A DNA stretch of 64,000 bases from Rehmannia glutinosa (Eukaryota; Streptophyta; Magnoliopsida; Lamiales; Orobanchaceae): the NCBI GenBank assembly GCA_016081115.2, contig JABTTQ020003454.1:372001-436000 (forward strand). The letters are read 5' to 3'. Each line of letters starts with the position of its first letter. The first letter of the stretch is position 1. The notes below the pieces were generated by a model that saw only the letters and a list, made by a program, of their open reading frames with translations, made no database searches and was not told where the DNA came from. The translations under genes and the position numbers were made by a program. Below are positions 12,301-23,789 of the stretch, one piece after another.

Positions 12301-13935
12301 CAGGCACAAACCGCACAAACAATCCCATATGTGCGAGATGATGCTTTTGAGCAATTATTTCCCTTTTCTATCGAACTGCCTCGGCTAGAAGAAGATATTG
12401 CTAAAGAACAGTGACGATTCACTGTACGAGAAGATCCCGTAATCCCTACAGACTCTATTATGCCAGCAAACTTTGACTTCGATGCAGAATGGCCGGCAGC
12501 TGAATTATGTGTGACAACTAAGATTCATGAAGTCTTCAAGAAGATCTGTGAAGAGATTGAGAAGATCGAACGGCACCAAGCCTCACTAGACTTGTGCCTG
12601 GACAATAGGGATGCCACCCTCACAACAGATTTGAGAGGGATAGTGATAAGGATAAGGAAGTGGTCTCAACAGCAGAGTACAATGCGATACGAGCAAGTTC
12701 GCTATTTCAAGGCATTATACAATAAAATGCTTGTTTGGAGTGCTGACAATGCTGATATGAAGCAGAGGATGCAGGCGTATATTAAAAGGTTGCATGCCTC
12801 TCATAAAACATAAATGGAGCTACTGCGTGAATTCCAACGAAAAGAAGTTCTGCGTCTTGAGGAGACCATGAATGCAAAATTCAGCCTTCTCATGGCTCAA
12901 ATGAAACTGGTGGAAGCCAAGTCAAAAACCACTCATTCAGAGTTTCGGACAGCTTATGCCGCAAGCATGACTCTCAAATGAGACTCGACTTCATGCTCGC
13001 AAGCATGTTTCCTGGGGTCCCACTCTCCTTTGATGATGCCAAAAAGGGGGAAGGGGAGTCCCTAAGGAGTTTAAAAGAAGAGAAGTTGAAAGAATCGGAA
13101 GTCAAGATGACATCAACTGAGAAAAAAAAGGGAAAAACAGCTGAGGGGGAACGATCAAAGGATTTAACGTTAATGATAGTTGAAACCCCTCAGCAGGGTC
13201 ATGTCACGACCTCAATTATCAGTAAACTTCCAGTGACTCTGCCGATCGAACACTCTGATGTGCCAATAACGGAGAAAAGGCGAATCGTAGAAGCAGGGAT
13301 AGAAGAGTTCGACAAGAGGACAGATGCCCGCATTGAAGAAGTGTTAAAACAATTCGATGGCATTCTGGAAGTAAAGGATCAAGATGTTATTCCAGACAAT
13401 GGATCCGAGCCAAGATCATTTGAAGAATTCAATATGCTCGAATCCGAAGGCTATTTCCAAAAGATGTCTGTAGCCTAAGCCTGGGATCTGTACTGGGAGA
13501 AGGGTCTTAAATTGTGTGAAGAAGCTGATAAGCAGCCGACTACCAGCATCCATTCAGCTGGTAAGTAGAAGACTCTTGTACAGTATACACCCAGAGGAGG
13601 AGGAAGAAGTGGTGGAGGAAGAGGCTTTCAACCTCGTCCAAGACCCAAAAACATCGAATATGTGGATGCCGGAAAGAAAGAGAGACTCTACTGAGCTGGC
13701 TATAATGAAGTAGCAAACCTGGAAGTGGCTAGGAAGAATGTTGAAGCTGTGAGAAGACAGGAAGAGGATAACAGAAGACAAATAGAGCAATGGCTCGAGA
13801 GGAAGCAGAAGGATGATGCTTCTAAGAGAACTTATGAAAAGAAGAAAACAACTGAAGAAGAAAGAAAAGAGAAGAAGAGCTGATGACTTCAATAGAGCTA
13901 AAGATGAAAGAAGGAAGCAGCGAAGGCGATGAAGT
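9384..13935 (+). pseudogene. long ORF after pol (Sirevirus 'envelope-like' position), broken
   Basis: A degenerate coding region of about 1500 codons in at least eight pieces, mostly one frame from 9706 to 11676 with single stops at 10801 and 11239. The N-terminal 250 residues look globular and conserved (VAQFYINAEVQDEGIKSSV, LSKTKLIVMVAIMQGKKVNWV, GGSLGYGLVIGHLMEVKGIPL) and resemble plant proteins carried by LTR elements. Then come Ala/Pro/Lys-rich repeats (PAAKK, APAAES), a long Glu/Thr-rich acidic part, and helical segments at 12460-12813 and 13700-13890. No signal peptide or convincing membrane segment is seen, so 'envelope' is a positional name only. The role is unknown. It ends where the MULE begins. 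Confidence 0.65.
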
Positions 13936-13954
13936 GTTGCTGTGAACCCTTCAT

Positions 13955-14060
13955 GTATTTTACCTAGAGTAAATGGGGCAAATTACCCACTTGGGATAGG
14001 TGATAGAGTTTTTTGACATGTAGGATAAAAAACATAGTTTTCTACCCACTTTTGGTGTTC
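13955..14060 (+). repeat. left terminal inverted repeat of the MULE
   Basis: Reads GTAAATGGGGCAAATTACCC, then GGATAAAAAACATAGTTTTC and TACCCACTTTTGG. It aligns with the reverse complement of 21285-21385 (GTAAAATGGTCAA, GGATAAAAAACTTATTTTC, TACCCAAATTGG), with gaps. Confidence 0.75.
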
Positions 14061-14394
14061 TTTTACCACAATACCCTTGAGGCTTTAAATGCAAGCCTTT
14101 AATATATATTTCTCTCTATTGCAATTAAATACTCCCAATACATACCATACGTGAACACTCCCTTCTATTTTGCTCTTCATTTTTTCTCTCTCTCTCTTCT
14201 TCTTCTTCTTCACAAAATATCAAGAAGTTATTTTTGTGGTCTTTCATCACCAAAATCGCACCAAAAAATCGAATAACAAGGTAATGTTCTTCTCCTCCTA
14301 ATTAGTTAACCTTGTTTAAATCGTTCAAGACCAATATATTTGCAAAATATGTGAAGTGTTTTGTGAAAGGGAAACTTTTCTGCATTTACGAAAC

Positions 14395-14560
14395 ACAATG
14401 CACGATATATCGTGCCCATATATTAGGCACGATATATTGTGCCCTATATTAGGCACGATATCGTGCCCATATATTAGGCACGATATATCGTGCCCTATAT
14501 TAGGCACAATATATCGTGCTTGTTTTGTAGAATAGGCACGATATATCGTGCCCCAGTACA
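14395..14560. repeat. array of GGCACGATATATCGTGCC palindromes (left)
   Basis: Six palindromic units with small variants (ATATCGTG, ATATTGTG), spaced by CATATATTA or CTATATTA, lying 60-220 bases before the transposase start. Each unit is a perfect or near-perfect inverted repeat of 14-18 bases. The same motif recurs at 17738-17785 and 20515-20690, so it is found on both sides of the coding regions of this element and was not noticed elsewhere in the window. Confidence 0.85.
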
Positions 14561-14617
14561 AAATAGGTCCTTTTTTACGTATTCTTGCATATTGTAATAT
14601 TTTTTCTTTGTATGTAG

Positions 14618-17600
14618 ATGAACTCTCGCTATGTTGTTCGATTTGGTGGTCATTGGGAAGGTTTAGAATATAAAAATGGTGAAAAAGAAGTTTTACGTAT
14701 TAAACCGGGCAAAATGAATTATAGTGAAATATTGGATGAGGTTTATGGTGTTGTTGATGTTGATAGGGGCGTATACGATTGTGTAATGCATGCTATTGTA
14801 GATATTTCTGGAAACAAACTTGGGAAGTTAAAGTTGAAAAACGATGATGACATTGAAACTGCGTTTGGGAACACCGAGTTACCGATTATTTTTGTAACAC
14901 CGAAAAGAAAAACGATGGGTGAGACTAGTTCGCATAATGTATTGGGAGGTCGATCGGGCATAATCGAGTTGAGAACGTTGAAGGTCAACAAGGTGTTGGT
15001 GGAAATTTTATGCAACTAAAGGCTAGTCGAATGATTTGTCAACAAATATCATTGGGCCTAATTACAACTACATGCAACATCTTGGTTTTCAACAATACGA
15101 TTGTACCGCAAATCAATCTATATAGTCATGCAAAGAAGGTCTCCAGTGGAGCACCTTTTATGCATATGAACAATGTTCCAATTATTGATCATCTGCGCCC
15201 ACTATCACCTACGATTAATGTTCCAAATATCAATTGTCCCAGGGACCTAGTATAAGGCCAAGCAATGAAGATGGCTATTATCAGGATATGGGTTGTGATA
15301 TCTTGATGTTAGTTGTGATAATATTGATTTGATGTTGGTTGTGATAATAATGAAATTAATTATGGTGCAAACTACAGTCCAAATGATTTTGGTGAGAACT
15401 ACGCTTCTTTGGTGATGTTGGTACTGACGTTGAAGCTAATAATCAATTTGAAAATGACCAGCAACGTGCTGAATTTGAGGAATTTTGTGAGTGGAGACGT
15501 AAACGGAGAGAAGTATTTCCAGAAAACCAAAACCAAGATGCAGCAGAAGTACGAGGTGCTAACATACATCCAGATATCCTTAGAGATAATATGGACGAAA
15601 CAATAGTGCCCACAGGACGAAGCTGGGTGATTCCTGGTACACTCTCGCACGTTTCAGTTCCTCCCGAGGAACCTGCTAGGTTGGAAGCATCTGGTGGGAT
15701 ATTGCGCCAAGGAGCAACATACATGAGCAAAACTGAATTGGATATCGCACTAGGCATATATCACCTTGAAAATCAAGTCGAGTATCGAGTTGAACGCTCG
15801 GATAAGACTCGTTTTCATGCAATATACAAGTATGAATGATGCCCTTTTCGAATGCGTGCATATGGAAAGGATGGTATTTGGAGAGTAGGGAAGTTTGACA
15901 AGCACCATGGATGTGGGTTAAATTTGAATGACAATGCATCTAGGCGGGTACATTCTAATGTAGTAGGTGCGTATTTTGCATCTAGATTACTAGTGGAACA
16001 TTCTGCGCTCGTGCCAAGAGATATGATAGCGGAGTTGGAATCGTGACATGGGCTTAAAATGAGTTATAATGTTGCGTTGAGTGCAAAGCATCATGCCTTT
16101 GGGTTGATATATGGAGATAGCAACAAGTCATTCAATCTAATTCCGACATACTTACACATGTTGAATTTAATGAATCCCGGATCGGTAACTAGATGGAAGT
16201 CGGATAATTTTAATAGATTCAAGTACGTGTTTTTTGCTTTGCATGCATCAATCACTGGATTCCAGAACAATGCCCGACCAATTATTGTGATTTATGGAAC
16301 ACACCTTAAAGACAATAAGGGAATATTGTTTGTGGCAAATAACAAAAGATGGTAATGAACAGATTTTCCCACTTCTTTGTTGGAATCGGGGATGTTGAAA
16401 ACGACGATTCTGGACATGGTTTTTGAGACAGGTTGAGAGATGTTTATAATTGCCCTCGTGATCTATCGATTGTTTTCGATAAGCACAAGAGTATCGTAAT
16501 GCCATAAAAGCAAAGTATACCGGAAGCATCACATGGGCTTTGCACTTATCATTTGCGAGTAATTTGGCTCAATACGGTCAACATATAGTATCAATGTTTA
16601 GGAATGCAAAGCATATTCATACCGCCATGAAGATTATGATAAGTATTTTGAAAACATAAAAGTTGCTAGTGAGACGAGTGCGTTTAAGAAGTTAGAACGT
16701 GCGTGGGGAAGACAGATGGTCTCAAGTTAAGTGTCTGTCCGGCGCACGGGTTCATGACATCAAACTGGTGAGAGCTTCAATAGTCGGTTATTATGGGCCG
16801 AGAAAGTTACTTGTTTGTTTCGGCTTGAGTGTGCTCGGACTATTATTGAAAAGTGGTTTTATGAAGCGATCATTGGCTTTGCTAATGAAAAAGATCAAGA
16901 GCTAACACTTGAAGCAACCAAAAGATTAAATGATGCAGTTGAGATAGGTCGTAGAATGGATGTACAATGTCTTAGTAATGTGAAGTACAAGGTGAAAGAT
17001 GGAACAAAGACTTATTTGGTTGACTTATCCCAAAGAACGTGCAACTGTCGAGAATTTGAATATGAATTGATGCCTTGCGCCCATGCATCTGCAGCAATTA
17101 GGTATAAAGAAATTTAAAATTTGTATCAATATTTTCACATAATTCGTTCAATATTTTCAAATAATTATTTGTTTATTTGTGCAGGAAGGCGAACCTCAAT
17201 ATCTATTCATTTGTTGCCCATTATTATAAAAATGAAAATCTTCAACAAATGTGGGTGGATGAAATTTTACCAGTTCCTGATCCGAGTGAATGGGTTCTAC
17301 CACAAGAGGTGCGAGACTTAGTATGCAACCCTCCAAATAACCCGAGACAAGCGGTCGTCCCTAGACAAAGTAGAGTTCATTCTCCGTTGAATCATCAAGT
17401 AATCGTTCACGTAAGAGTCAAATTTGTTCAAGGTGTGGGGGTGCTGGCCACAATTGCGTCAAATGCACTATGTCATTGCCGCTTGATGAGCGCGAAAGTG
17501 CCTCAGTGACACATTCGGGTCCTTCGAGACAAGTGCGTAGTAAGAAGAAATGTGGAATATGCCGAGCAGATAATCATACCCGTAGAAGATGTCCGAGACG

Positions 17601-17619
17601 TCCGGATGATGAAAATTAG
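14618..17619 (+). pseudogene. MuDR-type transposase of the MULE
   Basis: N-terminal MuDR plug domain (MNSRYVVRFGGHWEG, GVYDCVMHAIVDI), a DNA-binding region (RVGKFDKHHGCG at 15880), the RNase H-like MULE domain (GSVTRWKSDNFNRFKYVFFALHAS, GTHLKDNKGILFVA), a SWIM zinc finger (CNCREFEYELMPCAH) and two CCHC knuckles near the end (C-S-R-C-G-G-A-G-H-N-C-V-K-C at 17427 and C-G-I-C-R-A-D-N-H-T-R-R-R-C). An intron at 17102-17184 (ATTAG/GTATAAAG, TGTGCAG/GAAGG) restores frame inside the SWIM end. The first catalytic Asp, in the usual D-G-T motif, is Tyr here (IVIYGTHLK). Several frameshifts and stops occur (15019, 15840, 16045, 16353). It is inactive. Confidence 0.87.
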
Positions 17620-17737
17620 GCAAAAGTTTATTTCAACTGTAACACTATATTAGAAAAACACACTAAGAGCAGAAACTCAGTAGTCATTTTGTTAATCAAG
17701 TCAGTAGTGCCAAAATATTGTGCGAAATATAAAGGTT

Positions 17738-17785
17738 ACGATATCGTGCCCAATATATTAGGCGGGCACGATGTATCGTGCCTAA
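17738..17785. repeat. GGCACGATATATCGTGCC palindromes (middle pair)
   Basis: Two copies, one ACGATATCGTGCCC and one GGGCACGATGTATCGTGCC, joined by AATATATTAGGC. They lie just after the transposase stop and before the end of the convergent Ulp1-like gene. Confidence 0.75.
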
Positions 17786-17930
17786 TTGTAGTTTTTCTCT
17801 TTTTGTGGATTTCTTATCTGCTAATTGTAACTCTCTTAATTTAAAGTAGACAAATTCTTGTTTTTTTAAACAAAACGAATATTTAATTTAAATAACTCAA
17901 AATATTTAGAAGATATACAACAATATGTAC

Positions 17931-20410
17931 TAAAACTCCCAAGTACTACTATCGATCTTGATCTTGGTAAACTTTGTTGTGCCATATTCTTCCTTATCTC
18001 TCGGAATCGATTGTTCCACATACTTCCTATTAATCTTCTCGTGTGATACAACTAATGATGGAATGTATGGCGATACACCACAATGGTGGGGTCGTTCTGC
18101 AAAAAACAATCTTTCGGTTGCGCATGGACAAGTTCCCACTCACGGCGGACATGCTCTTTACGTATGGCTTCGTAGTAGCTAGCGCGAATGAGTACATATG
18201 GGAGCATGCGACGGAGGGGACGTGTGTCGGCACACCGATTGGCAAAACTATCAGCTGTGTATCGGACACGTACAGAGTCGTACATATGTACTTTGGCTCT
18301 ACGTAGATCCAACAGACACGACAAAATGGCCCGATAAATTCACGATCATGTACACCTGGGGAAAAACAAAATCGTAAATAATCAAAAAATTTTGAATGAA
18401 AAAAATGAATAAACTAGCCAAAAAAATAATTAAATTCAAGTGTACTGCTGTGACGACACTCCACGGACAGGATTACCCCATCCTCGAGATCCGTGGCCGA
18501 CAACCCCGACCAACTCATCCGGCTCTCCCGTCCCGGAGAATCTCCTCCATGCGATGATAGCTCGGATATCTCGATCGCCATGCACGAAGTCATCGATCTT
18601 GATCAAGGTATAGGAATAGACACCTAATCTCCTCCCGAACAAGGTCAGGAACCCGCCCCTATCTCCCGATCCAGGCGTCGTCAGCCGAGAACCCTCCTCT
18701 CGAGATGACGAGTCTCTAACCGAAAGAAACGGCATCATTGACTCGTGTCTCCAATCGAGTGAACCACTCTCTATGCGTCTCTCGAATCAAGCTAATCTCT
18801 GCATAACACTTCGCATCGGCCAAAGATATCCGCGTCCAACTCACGAGATGGATCAACACGAGTATCCTAACGGATGATGGATCATCGTGTGCATACTCGT
18901 CGTGGGATGATGGATCAACACGTGCATACTCCTCATGGTCGATGGATCAACCGTGCATCCGCCGCCCACCGATACGTCATCTCGTCCAGGCCATCTAAAG
19001 GATCATCGGCCCGATGGGATGATGGGCCATCTCTCTACGCCGCTTCTTCGGCCTCGAATCGTAGGAGTAGTAGTGTCGGCCCTCGAAACGGTCTACCTCT
19101 CCCCGATCCTCCGCCCGCTATGATTCTCCCCTAGCAAAGAAGACACTGCCTCCGCCCCCGCCAATAGGGGTGGGGCTGTCGAATCAGACTCTGCACCTCC
19201 TCCGCTATGCCCCCCGCTCCCAAAGACTAGCGCTAAAAATCGGTTCTCCTTCGGGATGAAGCGAGGATGACCTAACAAAATGACTGGATCATCGACTCAC
19301 ACCATATATATCACTGTCAAGCTCCTCCTCGGTCGGATCCAATATCTCATGACACACTAAAGCCTGTAAATAAATATATAAATAAATTAATAAAAAATAA
19401 TTTATTAATTAAATAAATAAATAAGTAAACAATGTTAATACATACCGTGTCAAAGAAAAAATATGTCATGTCAACGGTGGTCTTCGAAAACCTCCAACGG
19501 AGGCACCAGCAAGGGTGGTGTCGGATACTGAGTCGCCCAGGCATTACCCAGGCTAGGTATCGCCTCGAATGCCCAAATCTGTGAGAACATTGATAAGTGT
19601 CAAAAATAAGATTTTATAAATATTTAAAAAATTAAGTACAAATATTAATAAAATAAAAAATATATACGTACCAGCAAGACATAAGTGGCCCCATAAAAAT
19701 GATAAGAAGGTGGCCGATATCGAGGTGGAACGTCCTTAGTATATCGGCCAGGTGGCGAACATCATGCAATTTGCCGAATATAATGCATCAATATCTGAAA
19801 GGAGTATTTCCCCCAAGAGAATGTCTCCCACTGTGCGTCGGCGTCGATCAAAAACCACAGCTCCACTGCGGTCTGTCGGCCATCGAAAACACAGTATCAT
19901 GTAAAAAGCAAATAACACATTCGCCACCTTTAGGGCATCGTCTGGTGAGTCACGGAAGGTGCCATCAGCAAATAAAGTGCATAAATGCTTGGCGGTAACC
20001 CGATCACCTCCAGGCCAATACCGTCTATATATACTGGTCTCGGGTAACTCAAAATCACCGTTAGGGTCAAATGTCGACCCTGAAAATCGCAATCCTGATA
20101 TCATATCAAAATCACGCCGAGAGAATCTGATAGTCTGCTCTCCGACGTGGAACCAACACTCCGATTCTGGAGCGTCCGGCACACGCACCTCCATCGCAAC
20201 CAAAGCATGTAGTGCCGCATTACAACCAGCTCCGTCATACCCAAAATCCAAAAAATATCCGAAAGATGACTGTCTAAACTGGGTATATAAACCACCACCG
20301 ATCTCCTGCAACTCATCTCTGATGGTCTGAATAATATTCGATCGAACGTACCCCGCGATCTGGGCCCTCTCTCGATGATATGAGGGTCTCAACCACTGTG
20401 GACCGACCTA
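17931..20410 (-). pseudogene. DUF1985/Ulp1 (C48)-like cysteine protease gene of the MULE
   Basis: The N-terminal exon (19736-20410) has the DUF1985-like pattern of plant MULE proteins: FRQSSFGYFLDFGYDGAG, ECWFHVGEQTIRFSRRDFDMISGLRF, then GGDRVTAKHLCTLF and ANVLFAFYMILC. The middle (18430-19500) is low-complexity and could not be assigned; introns are likely. The C-terminal part (18052-18324) matches the end of the Ulp1 peptidase domain (VHMYDSVRVR, RRMLPYVLIRA, RREWELVHAQP). The catalytic Cys region follows in a shifted frame (PHHCGV at about 18075), with His in place of the usual Asp before Cys. Intact relatives cleave SUMO-like modifiers. This copy is frameshifted. It converges on the transposase gene. 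Confidence 0.72.
18868..18958. repeat. short degenerate tandem repeat
   Basis: About three units of 33 bases built on GGATGATGGATCAACACGTG-CATACTC inside the unassigned middle of the Ulp1-like gene. Confidence 0.55.
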
Positions 20411-20514
20411 CAACAATTAATAAATTGCAATTTAGTAAGATGAGTTGTTGAAAAATTGCAGAAATGTAGTGAAAAACTGAACGAAAACAATAATTATGAA
20501 ACAAACAGCATATT

Positions 20515-20690
20515 CTAGGCACGATATACGCAAAGAATACATGCGGCACGATATCGCGCCCAATTATACCTGCGGCACGATATCGTGCCCAATTATACCT
20601 GCGGCACCATATCGTGCCCAAAAGACCCATGGGCATGATATGTATGAGGCGGCACGATATGCGCTATATATCGTGCCGCTTCATCTTCTT
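20515..20690. repeat. array of GGCACGATATCGTGCC palindromes (right)
   Basis: Five to six copies, some changed (GGCACGATATCGCGCCC, GGCACCATATCGTGCCC), spaced by AATTATACCTGC. It lies just upstream of the Ulp1-like gene start, mirroring the left array upstream of the transposase. Confidence 0.82.
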
Positions 20691-21284
20691 CACCAAATCG
20701 CGCCGCACGGCTGCTACACCAACATCCAACAATAACCCAACACACAAATTTATCCAACATATGCACATTATTGTCAAGTTATATACACCAATTGATAAAC
20801 CCTAAACACCAAAATCGAACACTAAACCCCTAAATCCATAATATAGAGTTCAAACATATGCACGACATTGTCAAGTTAAATGCACATTATTGTCACATTA
20901 TTGCGGGATTGATATGCTTACCTATTCGGAAGGGACGACGGCAGCGGCGGAGAAAGGTGCGGAGGCGGCGACAGAGGTGGAGGCGGTCGACGTCGACGGC
21001 ACGATTGACTCCATGTTCTTCTATCCTCGCACGAAATGGGGATGGGTATTTGCTCTTTCTTCTTCTTCGGCCGATGGGGGCACGAAATGGGGGATTTGGG
21101 GATTTTTTTTTCTTCCTTTTGTTTTGACTATTGGGCATGAAATGGGTTATGGGGTGAATGTTATTTTTTTGCTTTCGTATTATTTTTGTTTTTATACGAT
21201 TTCCTATACGCTTTTGAATGGTATAATTATGACTTATATTTCAAAATTCAAAAACACCAACTTAGAGGAGGGGTAATTTGGCCA

Positions 21285-21390
21285 ATTTGGGTAGAAAATA
21301 AGTTTTTTATCCAATTGGGTAGAAAAGAGTACCCACTATCCATAGTGGGTACTTTAAAAATTGACCATTTTACTTATGTAAATACATTTT
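21285..21390 (-). repeat. right terminal inverted repeat of the MULE
   Basis: GGTAGAAAATAAGTTTTTTATCC-type sequence ending CCATTTTACTTATGTAAATAC; inverted match to 13955-14060 with gaps. Confidence 0.72.
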
Positions 21391-21644
21391 TGTAAGTCAT
21401 CTGTATACTTAGTGAAGTTTTTCTATAATTTTTCACTTTGAACTTGTATCAAAGATCGATGTCGTATTTTACTTTAATATAGAATGCTTTGATACTAAAT
21501 GTAAACAAGCGTAACGGACAAGAATGTTATGATCAATAAACGATCTATTCAATGCATACATTCTTTGTTCTTGCATTGTTTGTATGTATCTTTCGATTAC
21601 ATTTTGTTGAATGTTTTTAAGTTTTGACATCATCAAAAAGGAAT
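21391..21644 (+). other. 3' untranslated part of the Sirevirus with purine tract
   Basis: AT-rich sequence from the MULE end to the 3' LTR. AAAAAGGA at 21635-21642, after CATCATC, is the probable polypurine tract for plus-strand priming; it stands two bases before the LTR. Confidence 0.6.
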
Positions 21645-23161
21645 CGTTGGAAAATTTATTTTATAAATTTTGATGGATGTCATGTGAAACTTAAACTAGA
21701 AAGTTGGCACCCCATTTTCCTTGTAATTTTCATTGTAATAGATAGAAATTTGGAAAAGTGAGTCAAGACTTGACTATGCTGGAAATACAAGAAGTCAATC
21801 AAGATCAAGTGAAGACTCCGTTGTGGAGCAGTGAGTATGGCCAAGAAAGGAGATCAAGAACTTGATCAAGATGTATCGGAGGTACAACGTGTGAAGTGTC
21901 AGTCAAAGTCATCTCAAGAAGCCAAGTCATAAAATTGAAAGTGACAGATGAGCCTTTAAATGATTGGAGCAGACTCAAGTCACCTGGGGAAATAGGTAGC
22001 AGCCAAGAGGAGTTAATTGAAATGAATCCATTGCACAAAAGTCAAGAACATTACTTAAATAAGTAATACTTCCATGTTGCAGGTCTTAAAGTGCTCATCC
22101 AGTAAACGCCGAAAAGGAATAAACTAATGGGCACCGCACCTCGTGTCAGAACCTGAAAAGCTGCACATTCAATCAATACGAGGAAAGGTCTACATCTCAA
22201 GATTGAAGACCAAGAAAAGACAAGCCAACGAACACAAGTGTCTTTTGAAAATCAGTCTATCTCTTCAACGGGCTGATTTTTGAAAGTTCACTATAAAAGG
22301 CTGAGGAAACTCATTGAGAAAAGGTGACCTGAACTACGAACAAGCAAACAATATTCAAACTGTACAAATATTCTCAAAGATATTCAAGCAAATCCTCAAA
22401 CCTGAAACTCGAAGGAAATCGATCCAACACAAAGCTGTGAAGGAAAGATAACTTCAAACTGTTGAAGAGGAAACTTTTGAAGAATCAAAAGGGGTCTACT
22501 TTCCAAGGAGGATTGTAGGAAGGTCAAGGTCGAACTAGTATCAAGTTATTGGAGGGCTTCGTGATCAAATCCAAGAGCTTGAGAAAGTGAGCTGAAGTAG
22601 CAAGGCAGCTGCCCTGTGAAGAAGTTGAGTCGGACGAGAAGCCAGCTGTATGACCAAGGCTGTCTCTAGACTGTTCACCACTTTGTAAACTGATCTGTTA
22701 CTTAGTGGATTCCTCCAGGAGTTGGAGAAGAGAGGATTAGAAGATTTACCCCATCTTCGAACCTCTATAAAAATTAACTGTGTCATTTATTTTTCAGCAA
22801 ATTTATATTTCTGCATATTTATTTTATAGCTGCTGATTTGCTATTCAAACTGATTAATAACCAAGTGCTAAAATCAAGTGTTAAAATAAGTTTAAAACAA
22901 ATCAAATGGTGTTAAGTCTTCCGTTGATAAAACCAATACAGCCAAGTTAAGTTTCAGGTTAAACAATCGAAGTTATTCTATCAACAAATGACTCTATCGA
23001 ACATTTGAGTGGCTAATCATTTGAATAACCAACTTAGTTGTCCCTCAAGGACTTAGTTGTTTGTGTTAACTCTGTAATTTCTTTAAAAGGACTAAATCGA
23101 AAATTTGGTAAGGTTTATTCAACCCCCTTCTAAACCTTACTCACACTCCTTGGAACCTACA
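21645..23161 (+). repeat. 3' LTR of the Sirevirus-like element
   Basis: Begins CGTTGGAAAATTTATTTTAT and ends ACCTACA; 1517 bp. It matches the 5' LTR throughout but lacks the MITE. The first base of the LTR has changed (C for T). Confidence 0.92.
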
Positions 23162-23166
23162 TTTAT
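23162..23166. repeat. target-site duplication TTTAT, right copy
   Basis: Identical to 2670-2674. Confidence 0.92.
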
Positions 23167-23704
23167 CAATAATTCATTGTTTTGTTCGACCATAAGAAGA
23201 CACGAAATCAAGTCAGAATATTTTATGAAACCTTTTTCTCGGTATTGTTGCTGCAGGAGCAAACCCGAGGTATGAAAAGTAGAAAGTGTATTTTCAATCA
23301 TATCTCCATCTGTGATACTTTCTCCACATAATTTCAATTTTGAAGAAATTTTAAATATCATGGAATTATACTCACGGATTTGAAATCTTGAAACCGCAAT
23401 TTTATCCAATCATATCGGGCCTTTGGAAGTATAACCATCTTCAAGTGGTCATACCTTTCTTTCAAATTTTTCCAAAGTACGCATGGATCTTTTACCGTAA
23501 AGTATTCAATTTTTAAATTTTCATCCAGATGATGACGGAGAAAAATCATGGCCTTAGTTGTATCTTGTGCAGATGTACTATTTCCTTCTTTAATAGTATC
23601 ACCCAAACATTTAGCGTGTAAATGAATTTCATCTAGAGCCCATGACATATAATTTTTCCAGCAATATAAAGAGCAACAAAATCAAGTTTTGCAAGGTTAG
23701 CCAT
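23167..23704 (-). pseudogene. N-terminal half of the Copia-type gag (UBN2_2), split by the Sirevirus
   Basis: The ATG at 23704 begins MANLAKLDFVAL, the conserved start of this plant gag family. A one-base loss near 23650 shifts the frame; the next ATG reads MSWALDEIHLHAKCLGDTIKEG. The UBN2 domain continues (AMIFLRHHLDENLKIEYF, LKERYDHLKMVILPKARYDW), then after another break near 23400 (SRFQIREYNSMIFKISSKL, LLQQQYREKGF, VEQNNELL). The last residues before the insertion join in frame with 2669. Gag packages RNA; no pol is present for this element. Confidence 0.88.
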
Positions 23705-23789
23705 AATGAAATTTTAAATTAATAAATAATAAAACTTACCACACTCACCAAAAATTTTAAAGATCGGCTAGAAACTCGTGCTGATAACG

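Larger units (their letters stand above)
13955..21390. mobile_element. Mutator-like element (MULE) carrying transposase and Ulp1-like genes
   Basis: Bounded by imperfect inverted repeats of about 110 bp (see the two repeat entries). It contains a MuDR-type transposase on the plus strand, a DUF1985/Ulp1-like gene on the minus strand and three clusters of a GGCACGATATATCGTGCC palindrome. It lies between the extra ORF and the 3' LTR of the Sirevirus, so it inserted there later. A 9 bp target duplication could not be fixed because the outer repeat ends are degenerate. Autonomous MULEs with an Ulp1-like gene are known in plants (the Kaonashi type); both genes here are broken. Confidence 0.82.
2675..23161 (+). 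mobile_element. Sirevirus-like Ty1/Copia retrotransposon, defective and nested
   Basis: Complete ends: two LTRs of about 1.5 kb, a PBS complementary to initiator tRNA-Met, a purine tract before the 3' LTR and a 5 bp TTTAT target duplication. The order is gag, protease, integrase, remnant of RNase H, then a long extra ORF after pol. Long LTRs, a gag with an extended C-terminal coiled coil and an extra ORF downstream of pol are features of plant Sireviruses; the lineage call is inference from that layout. The reverse transcriptase is deleted, all ORFs are broken, and a 7.4 kb MULE sits in the 3' part. The two LTRs differ by many substitutions and indels, so the insertion is old. Confidence 0.87.

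Noticed and set aside
14395..14560. Regularly spaced palindromes resembling a CRISPR array
   Set aside because: Spacers are 8-9 bases and repetitive, units are variable, no cas genes exist, and the context is a plant transposon.
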